Below, piece by piece: positions 17,530 through 28,342 of a stretch of 64,000 nucleotides of DNA. The notes under the pieces are model-generated. The model was not told where the DNA came from, ran no database searches, and was given only the letters and a program-made list of their open reading frames with translations. This stretch comes from Mesorhizobium sp. AR07 (GTDB lineage Bacteria; Pseudomonadota; Alphaproteobacteria; Rhizobiales; Rhizobiaceae), in NCBI RefSeq assembly GCF_024746815.1, contig NZ_CP080525.1, forward strand, positions 5,884,501-5,948,500, given 5' to 3'. Position numbers and translations under genes: made by a program. The stretch's first letter is position 1. Each line of letters begins with the position of its first letter.

Positions 17530-18450
17530 TTACTCGGCCGCCAGCCTGTCGGCCGTGCCGTAGGTCGCTTCATAAAGCGCACGTTGCCGGCTGAGCGCCA
17601 CCATCGTGTTGCGCAGCAGGATCGCGACCGTGATCGGGCCGACGCCGCCCGGCACCGGGGTGATCCAGGAGGCGACCTCGCGCACGCTTTCGGTGTCGAC
17701 GTCGCCGACAATACGGCTGGACCCGTCAGGCCCGATCTCTGAATTGATGCCGATGTCGATGACCGCTGCGCCCGGCTTCACCATGTCGGCCTTGATCAGC
17801 CGTGGCTTGCCGACGGCGACGAACAGCGCATCGGCGCGCCTTGCGTGGGCAGCGACCGATCGCGTCATGTGGTGGCAGACCGTCACCGTCGCGCCTTCGC
17901 TCATCAGCAGGAAGGCGATCGGCTTGCCGACAATTTCCGAATGGCCGACGATGACGACTTCCAGCCCCTTGAGGTCGAGGCCGGTTTCCTTCAGCAGTTC
18001 GACCGAAGCGGCTGCCGTGCAGGGCGCGAGGTCGAGCTGGTTGTAGACTATGTTGCCGATCGAAGCCGGATGCATGCCTTCGACGTCCTTGAGCGGATGC
18101 ACCGCCGCCTGCAGCGCCCTGATCGGGATATGAGCGGGAACCGGCCGCTGGATGATGATGCCGGTGACGCGCGGATCGGCGTTCAGGCCGTGGATGGCCG
18201 CTTCCAGTTCGCCCGAAGTGATGGTGGCGGGAAAGCGCCGTTCCTCGAAATCGATGCCCGCCAGTTGCGCCTTGGCGCGCTGGTTGCGCACATAGACGTC
18301 CACCGCCGCGGTATCGCCGACGGTGATCGAGATCAGCTTGGGCGGAAAGCCCTCGGCTTTGGCAATCGCCGCATCCTCGCGCACCGCGGCGATGATGCGC
18401 TGGGCAACCGGGCCGCCCTTGAGATAGCGGCTGTCGTCGGACAGGGGCAT
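17530..18450 (-). CDS. folD: Bifunctional methylene-THF dehydrogenase/cyclohydrolase
   Basis: FolD interconverts 5,10-methylene-, methenyl- and 10-formyl-tetrahydrofolate, using NADP. The 306-residue protein has the catalytic YVRNQRAKAQLAGI region (Lys near 57), the QRPVPAHI segment and the nucleotide-binding VIVGHSEIVGKPIA stretch, followed by PVPGGVGPITVAIL at the C-terminus. One variation is seen: QRPVP where many enzymes have QLPLP. The start is at MPLSDDSRYLKGG (18450), not the ATG 78 bases upstream. Confidence 0.95.
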   Translation of the reverse strand: MPLSDDSRYLKGGPVAQRIIAAVREDAAIAKAEGFPPKLISITVGDTAAVDVYVRNQRAKAQLAGIDFEERRFPATITSGELEAAIHGLNADPRVTGIIIQRPVPAHIPIRALQAAVHPLKDVEGMHPASIGNIVYNQLDLAPCTAAASVELLKETGLDLKGLEVVIVGHSEIVGKPIAFLLMSEGATVTVCHHMTRSVAAHARRADALFVAVGKPRLIKADMVKPGAAVIDIGINSEIGPDGSSRIVGDVDTESVREVASWITPVPGGVGPITVAILLRNTMVALSRQRALYEATYGTADRLAAE

Positions 18451-18591
18451 GGGTGAACTCTTTTTGCTTGGTCGCCGCCCACATAGCAAAAGGACATCGA
18501 AAAGGGCAGCACGAAAGCGAACCGCCATGCCTTTTGCGCGACGCGCCCAAGAATAGTCTCTCGTTATGCGCGCCAGGCTCCGGTCAAAACG

Positions 18592-18625
18592 GAAAGGGCA
18601 GCGCGGTTTCCCGAGCTGCCCTTTC
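18592..18625 (-). terminator. Hairpin terminator after the L,D-transpeptidase gene
   Basis: An 11-bp perfect inverted repeat, GAAAGGGCAGC with GCTGCCCTTTC, has a 12-base loop and is followed on the minus strand by CGTTTTG. It lies 94 bases beyond the stop of the L,D-transpeptidase gene. Confidence 0.6.
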
Positions 18626-18718
18626 TGACCGACCGCATCCCCATACGGCCCGTCCCCCGTTGTCTCTTCCGATCCCCAGGAAACGATCGCTTCCGGATCA
18701 GGTGATTCGCAGCACCCT

Positions 18719-19462
18719 TTATATCACCTCGACCGTGGTTCCGACATTGACCCGTTCATAGAGGTCGACGACGTCCTCGTTGCGCATGCGGATGCAACCC
18801 GACGACACCGCACCACCGATCGTCCACGGCTGGTTGGTGCCATGGATACGGTACTCGGTCGTGCCGAGATAGAGCGCGCGTGCGCCCAGCGGGTTCTCCA
18901 TGCCGCCGGCCAGATAGGTCGGCAAATAGCGGCCCTTGGCGGCTTCGCGCTTGATCATTTGGGCTGGCGGGCGCCAGTCCGGCCACTCGCGCTTGTTGGT
19001 GATCTTGTGCGTGCCCGACCATTCGAAGCCGGGTTTGCCGGTGCCGACGCCATAACGCCGCGCCTTGCCGTCCTTCTCGATCAGAAAAAGGAAATTCTGC
19101 GTGGTGTCGATGACGATCGTGCCCGGCTTCTGCGGGCCGTCATAGGCGACTTCCTGCGGCAGATAGATCGGGTTGATCTGCGGGCGCATGGCCATGCGCT
19201 TGGCCGGCGCCTGCACCGCCGCCGTCTGCACCCGGTCGGGCCGCGCCGGTTGCGCGTAGTGAAGGCGCGGCTGCTGCACGACCTGGCGGTTCTGCCGCAC
19301 GATGCCGGGCGCCTGGCCAAGCTGCAGCACCCAGGGTGCGGAAAGGTCGGGACTCACCATCACCGGCGGCCTGTCGGCATAGCGGTCGCCGGCGGTGGAG
19401 GGCGTGACGCCAGCGGCAAACACAGCCACGGCGCCGAGCACGGGAAACAGAACTGTCTTCAT
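18719..19462 (-). CDS. L,D-transpeptidase (YkuD family)
   Basis: A 247-residue exported enzyme that forms 3-3 cross-links in peptidoglycan or attaches proteins to it. It has an N-terminal signal peptide (about residues 1-25, ending STAGD), a Pro/Gln-rich stretch (about 60-100) and a YkuD domain from about 113. The active-site signature is complete: HGTNQPWTIGGAVSSGCIRM, with His207 and nucleophile Cys223. It is divergent from tag, with about 210 bases between. The substrate (cell wall or lipoprotein) cannot be told. Confidence 0.92.
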   Translation of the reverse strand: MKTVLFPVLGAVAVFAAGVTPSTAGDRYADRPPVMVSPDLSAPWVLQLGQAPGIVRQNRQVVQQPRLHYAQPARPDRVQTAAVQAPAKRMAMRPQINPIYLPQEVAYDGPQKPGTIVIDTTQNFLFLIEKDGKARRYGVGTGKPGFEWSGTHKITNKREWPDWRPPAQMIKREAAKGRYLPTYLAGGMENPLGARALYLGTTEYRIHGTNQPWTIGGAVSSGCIRMRNEDVVDLYERVNVGTTVEVI

Positions 19463-19674
19463 CGGAACGCACCTTGATCGTCTGATACAACCGGGTGGAA
19501 ACGCCCCCCAGTTCAGCGATCATTGGCGCGCAAGCAGCAACCGAAACATGAATCGGAATGCGTAAAATGCGCAAGTGTCGGTAAAGCTTTTGGTGTGGTT
19601 ACCGCCGGGTTCAGGAATCTGGTAAAGCCACGGTAAATGCAGCGCAAAAGCGCATTAACGAACGGATTTTGGTT

Positions 19675-20313
19675 ATGGAAAAGGAAAACACCGGCCTGCT
19701 CGTCGGTCCCGACGGCGTCGCGCGCTGCTTCTGGCACGGCAATCTGCCTGACTATCTGCACTACCACGACCACGAATGGGGACGGCCGGTGGCGGATGAC
19801 CGCCGGCTGTTCGAAAAGATCTGCCTCGAAGGTTTTCAGTCGGGCCTGTCGTGGCTGACCATCCTGCGCAAACGGGAGAATTTTCGCGCGGCCTTCGCCA
19901 ATTTCGAATTCGACAAGGTCGCCGCCTTCACCGACAAGGACGTCGAGCGCCTGCTTGGCGATGCCGGCATCATCCGCCATCGCGGCAAGATCGTCTCGAC
20001 CATCAACAACGCCAAGCGCGCCCGCGAGATGGTCGATGTATCAGGCTCGCTGGCCGCCTGGTTCTGGACGTTCGAACCCGGCCCGGACGAGCGGCCCGAA
20101 ATCGTCGATCTCGCCCATCTGCGCGCCAACCCGACCACATCAGTGTCGGTCCGGATTTCGAAAGAGTTGAAGAAGCGCGGCTGGAGCTTTGTCGGCCCGA
20201 CCACCGTCTACGCCTTCATGCAGGCCATGGGCCTGGTCAACGACCATCTCGAGGGCTGCGTCTGCCGCGAGGCGGTCGAGAAGGAACGGAAGGCTTTCAA
20301 AAGGCCGAAGTAA
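19675..20313 (+). CDS. tag: DNA-3-methyladenine glycosylase I
   Basis: Tag excises 3-methyladenine from alkylated DNA, starting base-excision repair. The 212-residue protein has the family signature RCFWHGNLPDYLHYHDHEWG at residues 18-37, which brings together the zinc ligands and the base-binding pocket, then ESGLSW-like FQSGLSWLTIL, and it ends with a conserved HLEGCVC that supplies further zinc ligands. A TTG 6 bases upstream is possible but the ATG is preferred. Confidence 0.93.
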   Translation: MEKENTGLLVGPDGVARCFWHGNLPDYLHYHDHEWGRPVADDRRLFEKICLEGFQSGLSWLTILRKRENFRAAFANFEFDKVAAFTDKDVERLLGDAGIIRHRGKIVSTINNAKRAREMVDVSGSLAAWFWTFEPGPDERPEIVDLAHLRANPTTSVSVRISKELKKRGWSFVGPTTVYAFMQAMGLVNDHLEGCVCREAVEKERKAFKRPK

Positions 20314-20326
20314 GCGTAGCGCTCTT

Positions 20327-20469
20327 CCTTCTCCCCTTGTGGGAGAAGGTGGCCGCGAAGCGGCCGGATGAGGGGTGTTCCGGGGAACACCAACGCCTCA
20401 TTCCGTCCAGCACCCCTCAACCGTCTCGGCGCTGCGCGCCGATCCACCTTCTCCCACAAGGGGAGAAGG
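20327..20469. repeat. Palindromic intergenic repeat, family B (copy 1)
   Basis: A ~143-bp element starts CCTTCTCCCCTTGTGGGAGA and ends with its complement, with GGATGAGGGGTGTTCC and a GGCGCTGCGCGCC palindrome inside. It fills the gap after tag. A second copy lies at 20877-21024. Confidence 0.75.
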
Positions 20470-20502
20470 TCAGGCAGCGCCTACTTCATCAAGCGGGCAA
20501 TC

Positions 20503-20757
20503 TCAGGTGCCGTTGACGCTGGCCAGGAAAAGCCCGGCGACGATCGCCGCTACGGTGGCCACGGCTGGATAGATCACCAGCAGGCCGGTCACCAATGCGT
20601 CGCGCATGGATGGCCCCTCGCTGGTGTCTGCCGGTGCGTCGAACGGGCCGGCAGCCTGGCTGACCATTTTCGGGGCGTGGATGTCGGCCGGGCGCAGGCG
20701 TGCTGGCAAGTCGCCGGCTTCACCGTCGATGGCATGGAATCTTGCTGTGCTGGTCAT
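20503..20757 (-). CDS. Small single-pass membrane protein
   Basis: An 84-residue protein of unknown function. The N-terminal ~50 residues are polar, and the C-terminal part has one hydrophobic segment (about residues 55-79, LVTGLLVIYPAVATVAAIVAGLFLA). AAGGGG lies 6 bases before the ATG, which supports translation. It sits alone between two family B repeats, so it is a separate unit. No family is recognised. Confidence 0.6.
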   Translation of the reverse strand: MTSTARFHAIDGEAGDLPARLRPADIHAPKMVSQAAGPFDAPADTSEGPSMRDALVTGLLVIYPAVATVAAIVAGLFLASVNGT

Positions 20758-20876
20758 GGCCGAACCCCTTCGTGTCGGTGCGGGTTATCGGCCGTGATTG
20801 TGTCGGCACAATGCCGCACCCGTGGCGGGATTGTTTCATTTCCGGTGCGTTTTGTTTCAGATCTTGGCGCCCCTTT

Positions 20877-21024
20877 CCCTTCTCCCCTTGCGGGAGAAGG
20901 TGGCCGAGCGAAGCTCGGCCGGATGAGGGGTGTTCCAGCTTGGCACCGCCAGTACTCTGTCCAACACCCCCTCATCCGTCTCGGCGCTGCGCGCCGATCC
21001 ACCTTCTCCCGCAAGGGGAGAAGG
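20877..21024. repeat. Palindromic intergenic repeat, family B (copy 2)
   Basis: Same structure as the copy at 20327: CCTTCTCCCCTTGCGGGAGA at the left, its complement at the right, and GCGCTGCGCGCC inside. It lies in the leader region of hisS. Confidence 0.75.
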
Positions 21025-21133
21025 CAAAGCGCGCGCCCTTGCCGCACAAAGCCGCATCGGTTAGGACACGCGCGCTATGGAAAGCGGTAATTTTACCGCC
21101 CCACGAAGCCACGAAACACCGGGTGCCCAGCTC

Positions 21134-22636
21134 ATGGCCGACAAATCGGAAAAGACGAAAGCGCGACTGCCGCGCGGTTTTGCTGACCGCGGCGCCGAGG
21201 ACATCCGCGCAGTCGAAAAGATGATGGCGACGATCCGCTCCGTTTATGAGCTTTACGGTTTCGAACCGGCCGACCAGCCGCTGATCGAATACACCGACGC
21301 GCTGGGCAAGTTCCTGCCCGACCAGGACCGGCCCAACGAAGGCGTTTTCTCCTTCCAGGACGACGATGACCAGTGGCTGTCGCTGCGCTACGACCTGACC
21401 GCGCCGACCGCTCGCTTTGTCGCCGAGAATTATGAGCGCCTGCCCAAACCCTATCGCAGCTATCGTTCCGGCTGGGTGTTCCGCAATGAGAAGCCAGGCC
21501 CCGGCCGCTTCCGCCAGTTCATGCAGTTCGACGCCGACACGATCGGCACGCCGGGCGTGGCGGCGGACGCCGAGATGGCCATGATGATGGCTGACGTCAT
21601 GGAAGCGCTCGGCATCAAGCGCGGCGACTACGTCATCCGCGTCAACAACCGCAAGGTGCTGGACGGCGTGCTGGAAGCGATCGGCCTTGGCGGCGACGAC
21701 AATGCCGGCCGCCGGCTGACCGTGCTGCGAGCGATCGACAAGCTGGACAAGCTCGGGCCGGAGGGTGTGCGACTTCTGCTCGGACCGGGGCGCTGGGATG
21801 GCGGCAAGGAAGGCGAAGGCGACTTCGCCAAGGGCGCCGGGCTGAATAATTTGCAGGCCGAGGCGGTTCTTCTCGCGACAGCGAAGACTGGACAGGCTGG
21901 CCAGGATTCCAGCGTCAGCGCGAACGCGGTCTACCAGGAGGGCGTCAGCGAACTCTCGACGATTGAAGCCTTGGTCCGGGCGGCAGGATATGCCGAAAAC
22001 CGTATCGCCATGGACCGTTCCGTCGTTCGTGGCCTCGAATACTACACCGGCCCCGTCTTCGAGGCCGAGCTGCTGGCCGAAATCCCCAATGAGGACGGCC
22101 AGATCGTGCGCTTCGGCTCGGTCGGCGGTGGCGGCCGCTATGACGGCCTCGTCTCGCGCTTCCGTGGCGAGCCGGTGCCGGCGACCGGTTTCTCCATTGG
22201 CGTGTCCCGGCTGATGACGGCGCTGAAGAACCTCGGCAAGCTGGACAGCGCCGACGTGATCGCGCCGGTCGTCGTGCTGGTGATGGACAAGGACACCGAC
22301 AGCCTCGGCCGCTACCAGAAGATGGTAAGCGCGCTGCGTGCCGCCGGCATCCGCTCCGAAATGTATCTCGGCGGCGCCGGCATGAAGGCGCAGCTGAAAT
22401 ACGCCGACCGCCGCGGCTGCCCGGTAGCCATCATCCAGGGCGGCGACGAGCGCGCCAAGGGCGAGCTGCAGATCAAGGACCTGATCGAAGGCGCGCGCAT
22501 GTCGGCCGAAATCACCGACAACGCCGAATGGCGCGCCGCGCGCCCGGCGCAGGTGACGGTTGCCGAAAGCGACCTGGTTGGTGAGGTGAAGAAGATTTTG
22601 GCGGCGCAGGCCGAGGAGAGGGCTCGTGGCGAGTAG
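21134..22636 (+). CDS. hisS: Histidyl-tRNA synthetase
   Basis: HisS charges tRNA-His. The 500-residue class II synthetase shows motif 2 (YRSGWVFRNEKPGPGRFRQF near 110-130), the histidine-binding LEYYTGPVFEAEL region and motif 3 (GGGGRYDGLV...PATGFSIGVSRL), followed by the C-terminal anticodon-binding domain. An inserted stretch around residues 195-270 is typical of the longer alphaproteobacterial form. A start at MADKSEKTKARLPRG (21134) is preferred over the ATG at 21077. It stands first in hisS-hisZ-hisG, now separated by an insertion sequence. Confidence 0.95.
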   Translation: MADKSEKTKARLPRGFADRGAEDIRAVEKMMATIRSVYELYGFEPADQPLIEYTDALGKFLPDQDRPNEGVFSFQDDDDQWLSLRYDLTAPTARFVAENYERLPKPYRSYRSGWVFRNEKPGPGRFRQFMQFDADTIGTPGVAADAEMAMMMADVMEALGIKRGDYVIRVNNRKVLDGVLEAIGLGGDDNAGRRLTVLRAIDKLDKLGPEGVRLLLGPGRWDGGKEGEGDFAKGAGLNNLQAEAVLLATAKTGQAGQDSSVSANAVYQEGVSELSTIEALVRAAGYAENRIAMDRSVVRGLEYYTGPVFEAELLAEIPNEDGQIVRFGSVGGGGRYDGLVSRFRGEPVPATGFSIGVSRLMTALKNLGKLDSADVIAPVVVLVMDKDTDSLGRYQKMVSALRAAGIRSEMYLGGAGMKAQLKYADRRGCPVAIIQGGDERAKGELQIKDLIEGARMSAEITDNAEWRAARPAQVTVAESDLVGEVKKILAAQAEERARGE

Positions 22637-22780
22637 AGGTCGCGTTCCTTCGCGCCCCCCTCTGTCCTGCCGGACATCTCCCCCTCCAGGGGGGAGATTG
22701 GCCGTCATCACCGCTTTCGCCAATCTTCTGCGTTGGATGGCTGGAGCCGCCGCCGAAGCCGCCAATCTCCCCCCACAAGG

Positions 22781-23976
22781 CAGGGGAATCGCACATGAGT
22801 AGATCGGGTCACTTGCGTGGTGGAGAGAAATTGATTCTGACGGACCTCTTGAAGACAGGAGGTCATGATGGTGTTTGTGGATATATTCGACGAGGTTCCG
22901 GACCCTCGAGACTTCACGGCCCAGCACGAATTGCCAGAGATTTTGTTCGTGGCGCTGGCGGCGGTGCTTTGCGGAGCGACGCACTGCACGGAGATGGTGC
23001 TGTTTGCCAAGTCGCGGCTCGATCTGTTGCGGCAGTTCATCCCCCTCAAGCACGGCGTGCCCAGCCACGACACCTTCAGCCGGGTGCTGGCCGCACTCGA
23101 TCCGGTGGCCTTCAACGCCGCCTTCATGCGCTTCATGGCCGCCTTCGGCACACAGGCGCACATCGATGTGCCGAAAGGCCAAGTCGCCGTCGACGGCAAG
23201 AGCCTCAGGCGCGCCTACGCCAAGGGCTGCGCCCACATGCCGCCGCTGGTGGTTACAGTCTTTGCCTGCGACACCTTCATGAGCCTGGCTCAGGTCGTGG
23301 CACACAAGGGTGGCGAGGTCGAGGCTGCGATCGAGGCGCTCAAGCTGTTGTCGCTCAAGGGGTTGACCGTCACCGGCGATGCCTTGCACTGCCATCGCCG
23401 CATGACCAAGACCATCCGCGAAGGTGGCGGCAACTATGTGCTGGCCATCAAGGGCAACCAGTCGAAACTGGCAGTACAGGCCAATGCCGCCCTCGACGCG
23501 GCAGCTGCGAGCAAAAGAACCAGGTTCCATCAGGTCGACGAGGATGCCCATGGCCGCCACGAGGTGCGCCGTGCTTTCGTCGTCCCCTTCGCCCAGACGC
23601 CGGGCCAGAACGCGCTCGTCGACCTTTGCGCCGTCGGCCGTGTCGAAAGCTGGCGCACCGTCGATGGCAAGACCACCCACAAGGTCCGCTGCTATGCGTT
23701 GTCGCGCACAATGCCGGCCAAAGAACTGATCGCCTCCGTTCGCCGCCACTGGAGCATAGAGAATGAGCTGCACTGGCAACTCGACGTCCTGCTCTGCGAA
23801 GATCGCATCAGGGGTCGCAAGAACAACGCGCCGGCAAACCACGCCATACTTCGGCGCCTTACTCTCAACATCCTTAGAGCCGACCCGGAAAACATCCCGC
23901 TCAGCCACAAACGACTCAAAGCACGGTGGGCCGATCAAGACCTCATCAGCCTTATCACTCATATGCGATAGCCCTG
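22781..23976 (+). mobile_element. ISAs1-family insertion sequence
   Basis: A 1196-bp element is bounded by imperfect inverted repeats: CAGGGGAATCGCACATGAGT at the left and, read inward, CAGGGCTATCGCATATGAGT at the right (17 of 20 identical). It holds one transposase gene. A perfect target duplication is not seen; the ten flanking bases on each side (CCCCACAAGG and CCCCTGGAGG) agree at seven positions. It lies between hisS and hisZ in the same orientation. Confidence 0.8.
22865..23971 (+). CDS. ISAs1-family transposase
   Basis: A 368-residue DDE transposase of the ISAs1 group (related to the H-repeat-associated proteins). It has the N-terminal DEVPDPRD motif (about residues 9-16), the first acidic site in QVAVDGKSLRRA (about 105-116), the second in LTVTGDALHCHR and a glutamate within HWSIENELHWQLDV near 300, the order expected of the DDE triad. 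The frame is intact, so the element may still be active. It begins about 84 bases inside the left end. Confidence 0.9.
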   Translation: MMVFVDIFDEVPDPRDFTAQHELPEILFVALAAVLCGATHCTEMVLFAKSRLDLLRQFIPLKHGVPSHDTFSRVLAALDPVAFNAAFMRFMAAFGTQAHIDVPKGQVAVDGKSLRRAYAKGCAHMPPLVVTVFACDTFMSLAQVVAHKGGEVEAAIEALKLLSLKGLTVTGDALHCHRRMTKTIREGGGNYVLAIKGNQSKLAVQANAALDAAAASKRTRFHQVDEDAHGRHEVRRAFVVPFAQTPGQNALVDLCAVGRVESWRTVDGKTTHKVRCYALSRTMPAKELIASVRRHWSIENELHWQLDVLLCEDRIRGRKNNAPANHAILRRLTLNILRADPENIPLSHKRLKARWADQDLISLITHMR

Positions 23977-24089
23977 CCCCTGGAGGGGGAGATGTCCGGC
24001 AGGACAGAGGGGGGCGCCGTGGAGCACCGACCTTCGGTCTAACCCGCTGGTCCCAAACCAGAGGGTCGTAGAGCATCGAGGTCGGCAAA

Positions 24090-25211
24090 TTGACCTCCCG
24101 CTACCCCGCCATATCAGCCGACATCACAAACCTCTTCGCCACGCGCAACACGCATGCGGTCGAGGTCGCCGTGCTGCAGCCGGCCGACCCGTTCCTCGAC
24201 ATGGCGGGCGAGGATCTGCGTCGCCGTATTTTCCTCACCGAAAGCGAGACCGGGCAGGCGCTGTGCCTGCGGCCGGAATTCACCATTCCGGTCTGTCTCG
24301 ACCACATAAGTTCGCAGGCCGGCACGCCGCGCCGTTATTCCTATCTGGGCGAAGTGTTTCGCCAGCGCCGCGAAGGCGGTAACGAGTTCTTCCAGGCCGG
24401 CATCGAGGATCTCGGCGATCGCGACACCGCGCAAGCCGATGCCCGCTCGCTTGCCGATGCGCACGCGCTGCTCGCCTTGGTGCTGCCCGGCCAGGCGCTG
24501 GCGATCACGCTCGGCGACCAGACCATTTTCGAGGCGGTGCTGGCAGCCCTTGGGCTGCCGCGCGGCTGGCGCATGCGCCTTGCCCGTGCCTTCGGCTCGG
24601 CGCCGATGCTGCAGGCGGCACTTGCCGATCTCGCCAACCCGCCGCGCAACGGCCAGCTCTCCGGTCCGGTCGCAGCCCTAGTGCTCGACGGCGACCTTGA
24701 AGGTCTTTCCGCGCACATCACCAGTGGCATGGAGGAGGCCGGCCTGTCGGCCTCCTCCGGGCGCGCGCCGGCCGACATTGCGCGGCGGCTGATCGAGAAG
24801 GCCGAATTGCGCAGCGTGCGGCTGTCGAACGAGGCTTTTGCCGCGCTGAAGACTTTTCTGGCGATCGACGTGCCGCTTGATGGCGCAGCCCAGGCCCTGG
24901 AGACCTTCGCCGCCGGCGCCGGGCTTTCGCTTGATACCGCGCTGGAGAAATTCGCCGCCCGCGCCAGGGCGATCGAGGCGCACGGCCTGCCGGCGGCAAG
25001 AATCCGCTACGATGCCGCCTTTGGCCGCCCGCTCGACTATTACACAGGCCTGGTCTTCGAGATCGCGGCGCAGGATGGCGACCGGCCGCTGGTCGGTGGC
25101 GGCCGTTATGACCGGCTGCTGACGCTGCTTGGCGCCAAAACGCCGATCCCCGGCGTCGGCTTTTCAGTCTGGCTCGACCGCATCGAGGCGTTGCGGGAGA
25201 CGGCACCATGA
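24090..25211 (+). CDS. hisZ: ATP phosphoribosyltransferase regulatory subunit
   Basis: HisZ is a histidyl-tRNA synthetase paralogue that cannot charge tRNA but forms the hetero-octamer with short HisG that catalyses the first step of histidine synthesis. The 373-residue protein has class II core motifs (LRPEFTIPVCLDH, YLGEVFRQRREGGNEFFQAGIE, GGGRYDRLL) and lacks the anticodon domain. The start appears to be TTG at 24090, with GAGG upstream; no better in-frame start exists. Its stop overlaps the hisG start (ATGA). Confidence 0.93.
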   Translation: MTSRYPAISADITNLFATRNTHAVEVAVLQPADPFLDMAGEDLRRRIFLTESETGQALCLRPEFTIPVCLDHISSQAGTPRRYSYLGEVFRQRREGGNEFFQAGIEDLGDRDTAQADARSLADAHALLALVLPGQALAITLGDQTIFEAVLAALGLPRGWRMRLARAFGSAPMLQAALADLANPPRNGQLSGPVAALVLDGDLEGLSAHITSGMEEAGLSASSGRAPADIARRLIEKAELRSVRLSNEAFAALKTFLAIDVPLDGAAQALETFAAGAGLSLDTALEKFAARARAIEAHGLPAARIRYDAAFGRPLDYYTGLVFEIAAQDGDRPLVGGGRYDRLLTLLGAKTPIPGVGFSVWLDRIEALRETAP

Positions 25212-25906
25212 TCACGCTGGCGATCCCGTCGAAAGGCCGGCTCAAGGAACAGGCGCTGGAGGTGCTGGCCAAGGCCGGGCTCGCCGTCAGCCTGCCCGGC
25301 GACGAGCGCTCCTATCGCGCCCGCATCGAAGGCGCGGAAGGCATCGAAGTGGCGTTCCTGTCGGCTTCCGAAATATCGGGCGAGATCGGCCAGGGCGCGG
25401 TCGATCTCGGCATCACCGGCGAGGATCTGGTGCGCGAGAACCTCGCCGACTGGGAGGCGCGCGCCGAAATCGTCGCCCGTCTCGGCTTCGGCAACGCCGA
25501 TGTCGTGGTTGCCGTGCCGGACATCTGGCTCGACGTCGACACCATGGCCGATCTCGACGACGTCGCCGCCGATTTCCGCCAGCGCCATGGCCGGCGGCTC
25601 AGGATCGCCACCAAATACTGGCGGCTGACCCAGCAATTCTTCTCGCAGAAACACGGCATCCAGGTCTATCGCATCGTCGAGAGCCTCGGCGCCACCGAAG
25701 GCGCGCCGGCTGCCGGGCTGGCCGATGTCATCGTCGACATCACCACCACTGGATCGACGCTGCGCGCCAATCATCTCAAGGTGCTCGGCGACGGCCTCGT
25801 TCTGCGCTCGCAGGCCTGTCTGGTGGCGTCAAGGAAGACGCGTGCGGCGGCCGATGAGGCGCTTCTGCGCGACATAGCCGCGAAGATGGCAGCGGCGGTC
25901 GGATAG
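25208..25906 (+). CDS. hisG: ATP phosphoribosyltransferase, short form
   Basis: HisG condenses ATP and PRPP to phosphoribosyl-ATP, the committed step of histidine synthesis. At 232 residues it is the short form without the C-terminal regulatory domain, as expected with HisZ next to it. The PRPP-binding loop VDITTTGSTLRANHL lies near residue 178. It overlaps hisZ by 4 bases. No attenuator is visible; feedback control would act through HisZ. Confidence 0.95.
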   Translation: MITLAIPSKGRLKEQALEVLAKAGLAVSLPGDERSYRARIEGAEGIEVAFLSASEISGEIGQGAVDLGITGEDLVRENLADWEARAEIVARLGFGNADVVVAVPDIWLDVDTMADLDDVAADFRQRHGRRLRIATKYWRLTQQFFSQKHGIQVYRIVESLGATEGAPAAGLADVIVDITTTGSTLRANHLKVLGDGLVLRSQACLVASRKTRAAADEALLRDIAAKMAAAVG

Positions 25907-25927
25907 CGATCCAGCCCCCGCGAGGGG

Positions 25928-26145
25928 CAGGGCTATCGCATACGGATTCTTGCGAAGATGGACCCTCACCCTAACCCTCCCACAAGGGGGAGGGAACGCT
26001 GCCGCGCTCTTCATCTTTGGCGTTGAAACCTCGACAATTTGCCGAGATCGGCGCCTACGGAAGTCTCCCTCCCCCTTGTGGGGAGGGGTTAGGGGTGGGG
26101 GTGTTCGTAGAGCGAAAGCCTCGGCTTCCCATATGCGATTGCCTC
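25928..26145. mobile_element. Candidate non-autonomous element (MITE-like), copy 1
   Basis: A ~218-bp element begins CAGGGCTATCGCATACGGA and ends with the complement of GGCAATCGCATATGGG. It contains CCCTCCCACAAGGGGGAGGG and CTCCCTCCCCCTTGTGG. It has no gene. The first 15 bases match the right end of the ISAs1-family element at 23976, and a second copy lies at 33063-33321. Confidence 0.65.
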
Positions 26146-26234
26146 CCCACAAGGGGCAGGGATCGTACCATCGGCGGGATTTTCACCATCCCCTCAGGCT
26201 GATACGTTCAGGCCAATCCTGGGAGGAGACAGCG

Positions 26235-28007
<1,773 letters not shown>

Positions 28008-28291
28008 GGGCTGGCGCCCCGGTTGGGCTGCTTTGCGCCAACTGCCGGAGCATGGCGACGAGGCAATGAACGTCCCAATCGGGCCGGAAGCGGACCGGCA
28101 GGTTTCAGGCTATGATAGCTGACGTTGGAAATTATTCCGTGAAGGCCAGCAATCGACCCGTCGCGCACTTGCGCTAGTCTAGGATTCCCGCCCAATTCTG
28201 GCATTCGTGTCCGCTTGCGCCCAGGACGGCTTTATACATTCAGTGTTTGCCCCCTCAGGTCGAAAGGACTTGCTAGATGGCGGTACACACT

Positions 28292-28323
28292 ACGATACTG
28301 TACAGGAACGATACTGTGCAGGA
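28292..28323. repeat. Tandem 16-bp direct repeat before the OLD-type nuclease
   Basis: ACGATACTGTACAGGA is followed at once by ACGATACTGTGCAGGA (15 of 16 identical), 20 bases before the nuclease ATG. It may be an operator. The rest of the 335-base gap after the acyl-CoA synthetase gene shows no gene or other signal. Confidence 0.55.
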
Positions 28324-28342
28324 TATCGAGTCGAGATTAAGC

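Larger units (their letters stand above)
22652..24017. repeat. Family A palindromic repeat split by an insertion sequence
   Basis: The left arm (from 22655, CCCCCCTCTGTCCTGCCGG) and inner arm lie before the insertion sequence. The complementary right arm (GTCCGGCAGGACAGAGGGGG, to about 24016) lies after it. Joined, they give an element like that at 14686-14842. The insertion sequence at 22781-23976 therefore landed inside it. Confidence 0.7.

Noticed and set aside
25950..26234. Upstream extension of the acyl-CoA synthetase frame
   Set aside because: It translates the MITE-like element; GGGAGGAG and family homology place the start at 26235.
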